From contig JAPLGL010000052.1 in NCBI GenBank assembly GCA_026390155.1, forward strand, positions 1 through 64,000: 64,000 bases of DNA, read 5' to 3'. The notes under the pieces are model-generated. The model had not been told where the DNA came from, made no database searches, and was given only the letters and a program-made list of their open reading frames with translations. This document shows positions 47,214-57,333 of this stretch, piece after piece. Position 1 is the stretch's first letter. The number at the start of each line of letters is the position of its first letter. This DNA comes from Caldisericota bacterium. Lineage in GTDB: Bacteria > Caldisericota > Caldisericia > Cryosericales > Cryosericaceae. The translations under genes were made by a program, and so were the position numbers.

Positions 47214-47657
47214 GTGACCCGGAAGAAAGGCGAGGTCACCGAGATCACCGCTGGAGGCATCGTCTTCAACGGCGACAAGGTACTCGTTCTCAGGAACCTG
47301 AAGGGAGTCGGGGTCTTCCCCAAGGGGCATGTCGAGCTTGGAGAAAGCCACGAGCAGACAGCTCTCCGGGAAGTTCTCGAGGAAACCGGACTGCGTGCCC
47401 GCATTATCGGCAAGGCTGGCATGTCCTCATTCCATTTCTACTCCTATCTGGACAAGGCGGTTCACCGAAAGATTGTTTACTGGTTTGAGATGGAGACCAC
47501 GGACACGGTGGTCACCGTCAATCGAGAACTCAGGATGGGCGCCTTCTTCCCTGCCGGGGAAGCAATGCGTATGCTCAGCTTTCCCAACGACGTCACGAAT
47601 CTGACGGCTATTCTGGAACGGCGCACACTCGATGTATGCGACAGTAGCGAGCGTTAG
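47214..47657 (+). CDS. NUDIX hydrolase
   Basis: Nudix box GHVELGESHEQTALREVLEETGL. Confidence 0.95.
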   Translation: MTRKKGEVTEITAGGIVFNGDKVLVLRNLKGVGVFPKGHVELGESHEQTALREVLEETGLRARIIGKAGMSSFHFYSYLDKAVHRKIVYWFEMETTDTVVTVNRELRMGAFFPAGEAMRMLSFPNDVTNLTAILERRTLDVCDSSER

Positions 47658-49158
47658 CGTCATCGGCCTGACGGCCCATCCCGTGCAGGTCGAGGTCGAC
47701 ATCACCGACGGCCTGCCCGTGTTCACCATTGTAGGGTTGCCGGACGCCACCGTCCAGGAAGCCCGCGAGCGCGTCAAGAGTGCTGTCCGGAATGCAGGCT
47801 TTCACTTTCCTGCCCATCGTATCACGGTGAACCTGGCGCCGGCCGATCTTCGCAAGGAGGGTGCGTTCTTCGACCTTCCCGTTGCCGTCGGTATCCTCAA
47901 GGCGTCCGGACAGCTCGAAGCCTCGCTTGACGGGTATGTGTTCCTCGGTGAGCTCTCGCTCGAAGGGACGTTGCGGCCCGTCCATGGCGTCCTGCCAGCG
48001 GTGGCCGGCCTCGCTGCTGCAGACGGGACGCACACGTATGTCGTGCCGCATCAGAATGTTGGTGAACTCGCCCTGCTCGAGGGGACGCGCCTCCTGCCAT
48101 CCGTGGGCCTCAGCGACGTGGTGCAGGCACTCGTCGAGGGGCCGATGATCCAGGTCGTCCCAGCATACAGCCCGCCGGCGACAGCGGTCCATTCACCACT
48201 TGACTTCGCAGACGTCAAGGGCCAGGCGACGGCCAAGAGAGCCATGGAGATTGCCGCGGCCGGAGGGCACAATATCCTGCTCACTGGTTCGCCCGGGTCG
48301 GGCAAGACGATGCTGGCAGAACGACTGCCGGGCATCATGCCACCGATGATGCGCGAGGAGGTCCTGGAGGTCACGACCGTCTACAGCGCCGCTGGCCTGC
48401 TGATGGACGGACAGTCCATGGTGGAACAGCGCCCGTTCCGGCACCCTCACCACACGGCATCCAGCATCGCCGTCATCGGCGGAGGAGCCACTGCGCGCCC
48501 TGGCGAGATCTCGCTCGCCGACCGGGGTGTCCTGTTCATGGATGAGCTACCCGAGTTCCACAGGGACGTCCTGGAAGTCCTGCGTCAGCCCCTCGAGAGT
48601 GGCACCGTCACCATTTCGCGTGTGCGCCAGACCCTGACCTACCCTGCCCATTTCTTGCTGGTCGCGGCGATGAACCCGTGTCCGTGCGGCTGGTACGGTG
48701 ACACGACCCATCCCTGTACGTGTTCAGCTTCTAATGTGAGACGGTATCGCAGCCGGATCAGCGGGCCGCTCCTGGACCGCTTCGACATGGTCCTTTCCGT
48801 TCCGCGCCTGCAGGCGTCCGAGCTGGGCGAGCTGCGGGCAGGCGAGACGTCGGCCGTTATCCGTGGGCGTGTCACCCTTGCCCGAGAGCGCGCGCGGGGA
48901 GTCCTCGAGGAACGCGGCCTTCGTGCCAACGCGGACCTTTCCGGTCCACAGGTGCGCAAGCTTGTCTCGTTGGACCACGACGCCCAGGCGTTCCTTGGCA
49001 TGGCGGTGACACGGTTCAGCCTGAGCGGACGGGGGTATGACAAGGTCCTCAAGGTTGCCCGCACGATTGCCGACCTGGACCGAGCCCAGCGAGTCCGTGC
49101 GGAGCATATCAGCGAGGCGCTGCAGTACAGGTCTGCGGGAGCCACCTGGGACGCCTGA
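47632..49158 (+). CDS. YifB/ComM family Mg-chelatase-like AAA ATPase
   Basis: MYATVASVSVIGLTAHPVQVEVDITDGLPVFTIVGLPDATVQEARERVKSAVRNAG...LLTGSPGSGKTMLAERLPGIMPP. Confidence 0.96.
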   Translation: MYATVASVSVIGLTAHPVQVEVDITDGLPVFTIVGLPDATVQEARERVKSAVRNAGFHFPAHRITVNLAPADLRKEGAFFDLPVAVGILKASGQLEASLDGYVFLGELSLEGTLRPVHGVLPAVAGLAAADGTHTYVVPHQNVGELALLEGTRLLPSVGLSDVVQALVEGPMIQVVPAYSPPATAVHSPLDFADVKGQATAKRAMEIAAAGGHNILLTGSPGSGKTMLAERLPGIMPPMMREEVLEVTTVYSAAGLLMDGQSMVEQRPFRHPHHTASSIAVIGGGATARPGEISLADRGVLFMDELPEFHRDVLEVLRQPLESGTVTISRVRQTLTYPAHFLLVAAMNPCPCGWYGDTTHPCTCSASNVRRYRSRISGPLLDRFDMVLSVPRLQASELGELRAGETSAVIRGRVTLARERARGVLEERGLRANADLSGPQVRKLVSLDHDAQAFLGMAVTRFSLSGRGYDKVLKVARTIADLDRAQRVRAEHISEALQYRSAGATWDA

Positions 49159-49232
49159 GCCCGGGAACTCAAAAGCAGCACCGCTCGTCTCATGAGTGCA
49201 GGCCCTGCCGGAAGGTCCCGTACAGGACCTGG

Positions 49233-49260
49233 TTGCTGGACCGGCATCGTCCGTTATACT
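49233..49260 (+). promoter_or_regulatory. Promoter TTGCTG-N16-TATACT
   Basis: -35/-10 match upstream of 49296. Confidence 0.6.
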
Positions 49261-49295
49261 CGCAGGGAGAACCTGGTAGGGCTGAAGAGGTGGGG

Positions 49296-50432
49296 ATGAA
49301 TTGCAGGACGTTGCGGTGGTTTGTGGTAGCCATACTGGTATGCGGCCTTGCCGGAGCAGTTCTCTTGCCTGTGCCTTCTGCTCAGGCGGTCGATACGACA
49401 TCATGGTTCCGCCTGCTGACCGTCGACACCAGTCTCGCCATCTCGCTAAACGGCTCGAAGCTGTCGGCCAGAGCGATGCGCATCGGGGAGACCCTCCTGG
49501 TTCCCTTCAGCGTCCTGCATCAGGCATGGGGTGCCGTCTACGCGGTGTCCGCGGCCGGCTCCGCCCTCACGATCGGGTTCCGGCATGCGGTCTGGAAGGG
49601 GATGTCGCCCACCTATCGCCTTGACCTCCTCGACATGCCCTGGGGCGTTGCACCGGTATCATCGGGTGGCCAGCTGTACATTCCACTGCGGGAGCTGATG
49701 GAACCGATGGGGGCCTTTGTGGGGAAGCGAACACCGTCCGGTGAAGTGGTCGTCGCCTACTCGACGAAATGGCAGAAGGAGCCATGGCTGCGTCAAGGGC
49801 AGCTGGCTCAAGTTGAGGCGATCGACCAGATCCCCGTCAACCTGAAGCGTGTGGCGACGATCCACAAGGTCGTGGCATTCACCTTCGACGACAACTGGGA
49901 CGCCGTGGCTGCAGTCCGCATCGCCGAGCTCTTCCATGCATACAATGGCCACTGCACGTTCTTTGTCATCGGCACGAACGTCCGCATGCACCCCGAGGTC
50001 ATACGCACGATGGTGCGGCTCGGCCATGATATCGGCAACCATACCCACAGCCATCCTGCTGCCACGAACATCACAGAGGCCACGTTTGTCAAGCAGATCC
50101 AGGCGTGTGAACAGGTTCTGAACGGTATGGGGCTGACCAGCCGGCCGTACTTCCGGTTTCCCTATTTTGCCGAGGATAAGCATCTGATGCAGATCGTGAC
50201 CGACCAGGGTTATGTGACGATTGGTTCGGCGTGGACGATCGAGGACACGGGACCCAACTGGTCCGTGGCTCATAGTATCGCGACCATCCGACGCTTCATC
50301 AGCCCCGGCGTCATCTTCGTGGGTCATGCCAACAACATGATGACGTACAATGCCATGAAGGCGATCCTTCCGGAGCTGGCGGGTCAAGGCTACAGCTTCG
50401 TCTCCATCAGCGAGCTCCTCACGGGGCGCTGA
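49296..50432 (+). CDS. Secreted polysaccharide deacetylase with N-terminal copper amine oxidase-like domain
   Basis: Signal peptide; ATIHKVVAFTFDDNWDAVAAVRIAELFHAYNGHCTFFVIGTNVRMHPEVIRTMVRLGHDIGNHTHSHPA. Confidence 0.93.
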   Translation: MNCRTLRWFVVAILVCGLAGAVLLPVPSAQAVDTTSWFRLLTVDTSLAISLNGSKLSARAMRIGETLLVPFSVLHQAWGAVYAVSAAGSALTIGFRHAVWKGMSPTYRLDLLDMPWGVAPVSSGGQLYIPLRELMEPMGAFVGKRTPSGEVVVAYSTKWQKEPWLRQGQLAQVEAIDQIPVNLKRVATIHKVVAFTFDDNWDAVAAVRIAELFHAYNGHCTFFVIGTNVRMHPEVIRTMVRLGHDIGNHTHSHPAATNITEATFVKQIQACEQVLNGMGLTSRPYFRFPYFAEDKHLMQIVTDQGYVTIGSAWTIEDTGPNWSVAHSIATIRRFISPGVIFVGHANNMMTYNAMKAILPELAGQGYSFVSISELLTGR

Positions 50433-51411
50433 CTACCGGCGACAGGCCGAGGGTCGTCGTTAGCCAGGGGAGCACGACGTCCAGAAATGCCTGAGGACCC
50501 TCCTCCTGCGGCACATGACCGAGTCCAGCGAGGGGCATGAACGTGAAGTGGCTGTTCAGGGAGGCGAGGCGTCTGCTTTCCGACTGCGGAATGATCCGGT
50601 CGTCGTCTCCATGCACGATCAGCGCAGGTTGTTGAATCGATCCGACCTGAAACCAGAGGTTCAGTCGTCCGGGGGCTGACGTGACGTACCAGAGCCCCGC
50701 ATCCCAGTTGCTTGCCGTCAGAGGCTTCCGATAGGCCGGGATGACGTCGGCTGGCATGATGGCCTGGTCGTGCCAGGCGGTCGTGACCAGCGATTGCATA
50801 CGGGGGACCAGAGCCCGGACGAGTAGTGGGCCCAGATGCTGCACCTGCGGCGTGCGGATGAGCCAATCCACAACGGGGTTTGACGCGCTCTCCCCCGATA
50901 CCGCGGGACTGACCAGGACCATCGCCTGCACAGCTTGCGGGTACTTGAGGGCCATGTCGAGAGCGACGCCTCCTCCGGCGGAGTTGCCGATGAGGATGGC
51001 CTGCTCGAATCCAAGGACATGCATCAGTTCCAGGGCAAGCTGTGCCTGCTCCGTCGGATCATACGGGTCGTAGCCGTGCCAGTCGCTCTGGAGGGGACGC
51101 TGGGACAACCCAAAACCCGGGCGGTCGTAGGCGACGACGGTCCCCAGCTGTGCGAGGGCGGGAGCGACGCGGTCCCAGGTGAATGTGCTGGACCCGAACC
51201 CGTGCATGAGCAGCAAGAGGGGTTTGCCCTGTCCATAGACCTTGTAATGAAGCCATATCCCGCGCACATAGATGAACTTGCCATCCTGGTCTGTGAGTTC
51301 ATAGGGTGTCTTGCCCTGGAAGGGGTGCACCGGGACGAGGAATGGTCCGAACGCGAGCAGGGTGAGCAGGATAGCCAGGGTAAGCGCCAAAGCGCGCGCG
51401 AGGCGTCTCAC
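50419..51411 (-). CDS. Alpha/beta hydrolase
   Basis: LLLLMHGFGSSTFTWDRVAPALAQLGTVVAYDRPGFGLS...AILIGNSAGGGVALDMALKYP; GTGA overlap with the upstream gene. Confidence 0.92.
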   Translation of the reverse strand: MRRLARALALTLAILLTLLAFGPFLVPVHPFQGKTPYELTDQDGKFIYVRGIWLHYKVYGQGKPLLLLMHGFGSSTFTWDRVAPALAQLGTVVAYDRPGFGLSQRPLQSDWHGYDPYDPTEQAQLALELMHVLGFEQAILIGNSAGGGVALDMALKYPQAVQAMVLVSPAVSGESASNPVVDWLIRTPQVQHLGPLLVRALVPRMQSLVTTAWHDQAIMPADVIPAYRKPLTASNWDAGLWYVTSAPGRLNLWFQVGSIQQPALIVHGDDDRIIPQSESRRLASLNSHFTFMPLAGLGHVPQEEGPQAFLDVVLPWLTTTLGLSPVVSAP

Positions 51412-52163
51412 TGCTTCTGTTTTGCTACCTGTGCAAGGAAGTCGGCAGTTGCCTGGACGACCAGGCGCCACTGTTCGTCGGCAGCGATGGTGGCAGTGTG
51501 GTCACCCATCTGTGTGCCATATGAACCAAACTGCGAATGGTTGCCGCCCTCGATAGGCCGGTACGTGGTCGTCGGGGGCAGCAGCAGGCGTGCAGCCGTG
51601 ATCTTGGCGGGAGTTGCCAGCCCGTCCCGGGATGCGGTCACCGACAGGACAGGAAGGAACGATGTCGAGAGGTCATCACTCCCCGCCGGGTACGACGCCC
51701 ACAGGACGAGCCCCGCGATTTCCTTGAGATGCAGGCGAGCGAAGCGTGCGGCCATGGAGCCCCCCAGCGAATGACCTCCGATGGTCCAGGCGCGGATACC
51801 CTGGTACGTGTCGATGATGTCCTGTGCCCGTTCCGGTGAGAGAATGGCAAGATTGAGCAGCATCGGCGCGATGACGACCACGCTGCCGCCTGCGGCGATA
51901 CCACGGGCAAGTGGGGCATAGGCACGCGGGTCGACGCGGGCGCCCGGGTACAGGATGAAGCCCACCCCATTCTGCACACCGATCGGCTCGAACAGCAGAC
52001 GCCCTGCTCCGTCAAGGGAGACCTTGACGTCATCGTTGCTCTTCATGGCCGCATAGGCCTCGGCTGACGGCCTCGCTGGCGTGTTGGCCCACGCGACGAA
52101 TCCGCCCACGGCCAGACCGACCACGAGCAGCAACGTAAGCAGGATGCGTCTGAGGATCTGCAT
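51408..52163 (-). CDS. Alpha/beta hydrolase (dienelactone hydrolase-like), membrane-anchored
   Basis: MQILRRILLTLLLVVGLAVGGFVAWAN...FILYPGARVDPRAYAPLARGIAAGGSVVVIAPMLLNLA...WTIGGHSLGGSMAARFA. Confidence 0.88.
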   Translation of the reverse strand: MQILRRILLTLLLVVGLAVGGFVAWANTPARPSAEAYAAMKSNDDVKVSLDGAGRLLFEPIGVQNGVGFILYPGARVDPRAYAPLARGIAAGGSVVVIAPMLLNLAILSPERAQDIIDTYQGIRAWTIGGHSLGGSMAARFARLHLKEIAGLVLWASYPAGSDDLSTSFLPVLSVTASRDGLATPAKITAARLLLPPTTTYRPIEGGNHSQFGSYGTQMGDHTATIAADEQWRLVVQATADFLAQVAKQKQ

Positions 52164-52171
52164 AGTTCTTC

Positions 52172-53020
52172 CTACGCCATCTCGTCCAGCAGCTCTTCGT
52201 ACGGCGCCATGTCGGTTGTCCAGTCCTGCCACAGTGGAGACCTGTTACTGAGCGCCGGATGCAGGTCGCCGTAGCTCGGCCGCTCGTGCACGTACAGGAC
52301 GCCGATCGGGATGTGGTCGCCCCATTCCAGTGCCTTGGCAAAGGCGGCTTGGCGGTCCGTCGGGTCATAATCGTCAGGAAGCTTCTGGACGCGCTCCTTG
52401 TACCAGCCAAACGTGTTGACCTTGTTGAAGGTCACACACTGCTGCAGCACGTCGACAAGCGCGAACCCGTGGTGTCGGATGGCCGCGCGCATCGTGGTGG
52501 CCATATGGTCGGGATCCCCGACAAATGTTCGCGCAACAAACGAGCAGTCCAGTGCCACTGCGGTTGCCAGGGGACTGAAGGGTTCCAGCATGACACCCAG
52601 CGTCTGGGCCACGGTCGTTGTACCCATCGCAGTCGTCGGCGACGCCTGTCCCTTGGTGAGGCCGTAGATCTGGTTGTCATGGACGATCAGTGTGAGGTCG
52701 ACGTTGCGCCGCATCGCAGCCAGCAGGTGGTTGCCTCCTTCGCCGTAATTGCATCCGTCGCCCGAGTGGACGACGACGGTCAGGTCATTGTTCGCGATCT
52801 TCGCCGCCTGAGCCGCCGGCAGGGCGCGTCCATGCAGGCCGTTGAAAACATTGACGCCCTTGAGATAATGCGGCAGTTTGGCTGCCTGGCCGATGCCGGA
52901 GACGTACAGGAAGTGGTTTCGAGGGATTTCGCTGGACTCGAGGATGCGGTTCACGGCGTCCAGCAAAGCGAAGTTGCCACATCCTGGGCACCAGGCGATG
53001 TCCGTACCGTTCTTCCACAT
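52172..53020 (-). CDS. 2-oxoacid:ferredoxin oxidoreductase, beta subunit
   Basis: IAWCPGCGNFALLDAVNRIL...GIGQAAKLPHYLKGVNVFNGLHGRALPAAQAAKIANNDLTVVVHSGDGCNYGEGGNHLLAAMRRN. Confidence 0.95.
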   Translation of the reverse strand: MWKNGTDIAWCPGCGNFALLDAVNRILESSEIPRNHFLYVSGIGQAAKLPHYLKGVNVFNGLHGRALPAAQAAKIANNDLTVVVHSGDGCNYGEGGNHLLAAMRRNVDLTLIVHDNQIYGLTKGQASPTTAMGTTTVAQTLGVMLEPFSPLATAVALDCSFVARTFVGDPDHMATTMRAAIRHHGFALVDVLQQCVTFNKVNTFGWYKERVQKLPDDYDPTDRQAAFAKALEWGDHIPIGVLYVHERPSYGDLHPALSNRSPLWQDWTTDMAPYEELLDEMA

Positions 53021-53021
53021 G

Positions 53022-54704
53022 TCAGATCACCTCCAAGTCATGCAGCCTGCGTTCGATGTATGCAGCGCTCAGGGGACGTCCGTCGTATCGTAGAACCGTT
53101 TGCTCGATGTGTTTTCCAGTCTCTCGCGCGATGAGTTGCGCGAACTGGGCGGTCGCATTACTTTCGACGGCGACGACCAGCCGGGCGCGTTCCATCTCGG
53201 CAATCAAACGCTCGGTCCTCAGTGGCCAGACCTCGTTGAAATGGACGAGCCGGAGGTCAGTCGGGTGTTGCAGGACAAGTTCTTCCAGCGCTCCGAAGCT
53301 CGAGCCCCAACCAACCAGCAGAGTCGGACCGTTGCCCAGGACGAGCGGCTCTTCTATGTCCCTCAACAGGTCGCGTTGCCTGTGAAGGCGCTTGCTGACC
53401 ATGCGCTCCCGGTTGTCCAGGTCTTCGGTCAGGTGTCCGGCTTCATCATGCTCGTCGCTGTCGACGATCACCGGCCAGTCGGTCTGCAGGGGTGCGAGAC
53501 GCGGCGACACGCCCGATGGCGTCAGCGCGTATCGCTGGTATGGTTCCTGGTATGATCCGGGTGCTGCAAGGTGCCGGTCCAGGTGGACCTCTCCCAATTC
53601 CCAGCGGGGCGCCGTCACAAGCGTATCCGCCAGCTGCTGGTCGGACAGGATGATAGCAGGAATCTGGTACTTCGATGAGAGATCATACGCCTTCAATGTC
53701 AGATTGAAGGCGTCTTCTGCCGTGCGCGGTGCGCTCAGGTAGCGCACAAACTCACCGTGCCCGGCCTGCAGGACGAACCACAGGTCGCCCTGCTCCGTGC
53801 GCGTCGGCAGTCCGATAGCAGGCGCAGGACGCTGCGCGTCGACGATGACGATGGGGGTCTCTGTCATTCCGGCCAGTGACAGGGCTTCGACCATCAGGGC
53901 GAATCCGCCGCCAGACGTCGAGACCATCTGGCGCACGCCCGCATAGCTGGCACCCACGGCCATGTTGGCTGCGGAGATCTCGTCCTCCGCCTGCTCGACG
54001 ACGATCCCGTACTGCTCCGCGTGTGCTGCCAGGTAGTTCATGATACCGGATCCAGGCGTCATCGGGTAGCCGGAGTAGAACTTGACTCCTGCGATGATCG
54101 CGGCAGCGCCGATCGCCTGGCTGGCGTTGGTGAGGAGGTGGTGGTCCAGCTTCCGCTGCGGCAGCGACCATGCTTCCATGACGGGCTGGTCATAGCCCTC
54201 CTCCAGGACTGCAAGGTTCTTCTCCAGGATCTTCGCGGGAAAGACCTTGCGTGTCACCACAGTCGCTGCTTCAAGGGGAATGCCGAGCATGCGGCACATG
54301 GCGCCGAATAGGAAGACGTTGGCGGCGCGGGCATCGCCCGCCAGGGCGGTTGCGCGTTCAACGGCGGGGACTCGTACCGCCCCAGGTAGATCCACCCCGG
54401 ACTTGGCGTCGCACAAGGTCCGGGTCGACGCTGCGATTTCGGACTCGTGACCATTGCCGGCAAGGTGGTAGGGGAGGACGGACGAGGCCAGCGGGACGAA
54501 CAGGTCCATAAGTGGCTGGACAGCATGGCGGGGCACGTCGGACGCGCGTATCGTCGTGGCGTCCAACCCTCCTCGGATGCGGCTATGATAGCTTTCGTCC
54601 TGTACGACATAGTACCCGCGGTCGAACAGGACGTGTGCGGTCAGTGACCCGAGTGTCTTGACCCCCTGCCCTGCCTCGCCGCTGATGGTAATGCTGATGT
54701 CCAT
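53022..54704 (-). CDS. 2-oxoacid:ferredoxin oxidoreductase, fused gamma-alpha subunit
   Basis: ISITISGEAGQGVKTLGSLTAHVLFDRGYYVVQDESYHSRIRGG...KFYSGYPMTPGSGIMNYLAAHAEQYGIVVEQAEDEISAANMAVGASYAGVRQMVSTSGGGFALM. Confidence 0.95.
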   Translation of the reverse strand: MDISITISGEAGQGVKTLGSLTAHVLFDRGYYVVQDESYHSRIRGGLDATTIRASDVPRHAVQPLMDLFVPLASSVLPYHLAGNGHESEIAASTRTLCDAKSGVDLPGAVRVPAVERATALAGDARAANVFLFGAMCRMLGIPLEAATVVTRKVFPAKILEKNLAVLEEGYDQPVMEAWSLPQRKLDHHLLTNASQAIGAAAIIAGVKFYSGYPMTPGSGIMNYLAAHAEQYGIVVEQAEDEISAANMAVGASYAGVRQMVSTSGGGFALMVEALSLAGMTETPIVIVDAQRPAPAIGLPTRTEQGDLWFVLQAGHGEFVRYLSAPRTAEDAFNLTLKAYDLSSKYQIPAIILSDQQLADTLVTAPRWELGEVHLDRHLAAPGSYQEPYQRYALTPSGVSPRLAPLQTDWPVIVDSDEHDEAGHLTEDLDNRERMVSKRLHRQRDLLRDIEEPLVLGNGPTLLVGWGSSFGALEELVLQHPTDLRLVHFNEVWPLRTERLIAEMERARLVVAVESNATAQFAQLIARETGKHIEQTVLRYDGRPLSAAYIERRLHDLEVI

Positions 54705-54724
54705 GATGGCTCCTGTGGAAAGGT

Positions 54725-55732
54725 TTAGTGGCTTGTTGCTTCCCGGGCTTTGCGCACCCAGTCATGGTCGGCAACGAGTGCGCGCCCGACGCCCACCAGA
54801 TCGGCCGTTCCATTCTCGATGATTTCCTGTGCAGTTTGTGGTTGTGTGATGCCACCGGTACAGACGACGTGACAACGGACCGCTGACGAGACGGCCTCGG
54901 CAAATGGCCGGAAGTACGCTTCACCCGTGATCCCGGCGGGGCGGCTTCCGCAGATGCCCGCCGACAGGTCGAGGATGGCGACGCCTGCATCATCAAGTGC
55001 ACGTGCGGCTTCGACACCTTCCGCGATGGTGAGCCCGCCTTCGTAGAGTTGAAGGAGAGGCGGGTTGTCCGCGACGCCAAGCCTTACCATGAGCGGCAGG
55101 TCCCCGTGCACTGCTGCCCGGACTTCTTCGACGATTTCGAGCGGCAGGCGCCTTCGCCCTGCGGCTGTCCCGCCATATGTGTCGGTGCGGTGGTTGGTCA
55201 GGGGGCTGAGAAACTCTCCCAGCAGGTAGCCGTGCGCGCAGTGGATCTCGACGAAATCGTAGCCGGCCCGGTGGACGCGGTCGGCTGCTGCCCCGAAGGC
55301 GCGAATGACTGCCACGATATCGTTCTTCGACATCTCCTCCGGGACCAGGTGCGAGACAGGGTTCTCTACGGCGCTTGGGCCGAGACACCGTCCGGGCATC
55401 TCCGCCCGCCGGTTCGACCCGGAATGGCTGATCTGGGCAGCGCACAGGGCACCGGAGGCATGGATAGCAGCAGCGATGGCGGCGTGTCCGGCTACATGTG
55501 CGTCGGATGCCAGGGATATCTGGCGAGGTGATGCACGTCCTTCCGGCGTGACGCAGGAGTGTTCCACGACGACCAGGGCTACGCCGGTGGTGGCCATCGA
55601 GCCGTAGTGGCCGGCTGTCGCGGGACTTGGAAGTCCCTCAGCATCCGCCTGCTCGGTTGCCATGGGTGGCAGCACAAGACGGTTTGCAAGGCGAACTCCT
55701 GCAACGTCCAGTTCAGAGAAAAGGTCCTTCAT
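54725..55732 (-). CDS. NADH:flavin oxidoreductase / Old Yellow Enzyme family
   Basis: RLANRLVLPPMATEQADAEGLPSPATAGHYGSMATTGVALVVVEHSCVTPEGR...GYDFVEIHCAHGYLLGEFLSPLTNHRTDTYGG. Confidence 0.95.
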   Translation of the reverse strand: MKDLFSELDVAGVRLANRLVLPPMATEQADAEGLPSPATAGHYGSMATTGVALVVVEHSCVTPEGRASPRQISLASDAHVAGHAAIAAAIHASGALCAAQISHSGSNRRAEMPGRCLGPSAVENPVSHLVPEEMSKNDIVAVIRAFGAAADRVHRAGYDFVEIHCAHGYLLGEFLSPLTNHRTDTYGGTAAGRRRLPLEIVEEVRAAVHGDLPLMVRLGVADNPPLLQLYEGGLTIAEGVEAARALDDAGVAILDLSAGICGSRPAGITGEAYFRPFAEAVSSAVRCHVVCTGGITQPQTAQEIIENGTADLVGVGRALVADHDWVRKAREATSH

Positions 55733-55848
55733 GGTCATCCTCCTGTATGGAATGCATAGACTCTTATCATGGTGCCATTCTAGAGCCTGCGCGAACGTTT
55801 GCAAGGACGGGGCTCATGCTGTTCTGGCCCCGCAAAGACATTGAGGCT

Positions 55849-55862
55849 ATACTAAATAGTAT
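55849..55862. promoter_or_regulatory. Palindrome ATACTA-AA-TAGTAT upstream of pncB (candidate operator)
   Basis: Perfect 6-bp arms overlapping a TATACT -10-like sequence. Confidence 0.35.
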
Positions 55863-55899
55863 GAAGCTACCGGAGTCGTGAATTGAAAGGAGCAAGATC

Positions 55900-57333
55900 G
55901 TGGATAAACGACGTGGGCAGGCGTATCACCGCAGATTCTCGCCACTCTATACGGACTACTATGAGTATTCCATGACGCAAGGCTACTACCTTTCCGGCAA
56001 AGGGCAGGACGAGGCCGTATTCGACATCTTCTATCGGCAGAATCCCTACGGAGGAGGATACGCCATTGCGGCTGGTCTGCGCGACGCCGTCGACTATGTG
56101 CTTAATATGCGCTTCACGTCGGAGGAACTCGGGTATCTGAGTTCGCTTGGATACCGGGGCGACTTTCTCCAGGTACTTGAAAGGACGCGGTTCACCGGCG
56201 ACATCACGGCTGTGCCCGAAGGCGAGGTCGTCTTTCCGGGGGAACCCATCATCAGCGTCAAGGGTCCGCTCATCGAGACCCAGCTTCTGGAGGGGCTCAT
56301 GCTCAGCACCATCAACTTCCAGACACTCATCGCGACCAAGGCACGCCGCATGGTGTGCGCGGCCGAGGGGAGGGGCATTGTCGACTTTGGCCTCAGGCGC
56401 GCGCAGGGAGACGGCGGCATGGGCGCCAGCCGGGCGTGCTTCGTGGGCGGCGTTGCTTCGACGTCCAACGTCCTGCTGGCGTTCGAAGAAGGCGTGCCCG
56501 TGGGGGGGACGGTTGCCCACAGCTGGATCCAGAGCTTTGACACGGAGCTGGAAGCGTTCCGCGCCTATGCACAGATGCATCCGGACGACTCCGTCCTGCT
56601 CCTCGACACCTATGACACGCTGAGGCAGGGACTGCCCAACGCCGTCATTGTCGGCAGGGAGCTGGAGGCACAGGGCCACCACCTGAGGGGCGTCCGGCTG
56701 GACTCCGGAGACCTCGCGTACCTCAGCAAGAAGGTGCGGACTGTTCTCGACGAGAATGGGTTGAGCCACGTGAAGATCGCAGTCAGCAACCAGCTCGACG
56801 AGTACGTCATAGAGTCACTCGTCGACCAGGGCGCCCCCATCGACATGTTCGGTGTGGGAACACGCCTGGTGACCGGCTACAGCGATGGCGCGCTGGATGG
56901 CGTGTACAAGATGGTTCAGCTCAGGGGCAGGCCGATCATCAAGATTTCCGAAAACCCGGCCAAGATCAACATCCCGGGCGAGAAGGAACTATACCGCTAC
57001 TATGACGCCGGGGACGGTCTCTGGCTGCTCGACGGCCTGTGCCTGACCGGAGGCGACGACGAGCCGACCGTGCTGATGCATCCCGACTTCGACTACAAGA
57101 AGACCGAGGTGGCGGGACTGAAGCGTGAGAACATCCGCAAGGCGATCGTCAGGAATGGCGAACTCGTGTACACATTCCCCACCTTGCTCGAGACAGCGGT
57201 ATGGAGCGCCCAGCGGTTTGCCCTGCTGTACGGCGGACACAAGCGCTTTGCAAACCCCCACACGTATCACGTCGGCGTCAGCCGCGAGTTGTTCGACCTG
57301 CGGCGCAGCCTGATCGATGCACGGTCGTCATGA
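55900..57333 (+). CDS. pncB: Nicotinate phosphoribosyltransferase
   Basis: SPLYTDYYEYSMTQGYYLSGKGQDEAVFDIFYRQNPYGGGYAIAAGL...DFGLRRAQGDGGMGASRACFVGGVASTSNVLL...GVRLDSGDLAYLSKKVR. Confidence 0.95.
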   Translation: MDKRRGQAYHRRFSPLYTDYYEYSMTQGYYLSGKGQDEAVFDIFYRQNPYGGGYAIAAGLRDAVDYVLNMRFTSEELGYLSSLGYRGDFLQVLERTRFTGDITAVPEGEVVFPGEPIISVKGPLIETQLLEGLMLSTINFQTLIATKARRMVCAAEGRGIVDFGLRRAQGDGGMGASRACFVGGVASTSNVLLAFEEGVPVGGTVAHSWIQSFDTELEAFRAYAQMHPDDSVLLLDTYDTLRQGLPNAVIVGRELEAQGHHLRGVRLDSGDLAYLSKKVRTVLDENGLSHVKIAVSNQLDEYVIESLVDQGAPIDMFGVGTRLVTGYSDGALDGVYKMVQLRGRPIIKISENPAKINIPGEKELYRYYDAGDGLWLLDGLCLTGGDDEPTVLMHPDFDYKKTEVAGLKRENIRKAIVRNGELVYTFPTLLETAVWSAQRFALLYGGHKRFANPHTYHVGVSRELFDLRRSLIDARSS

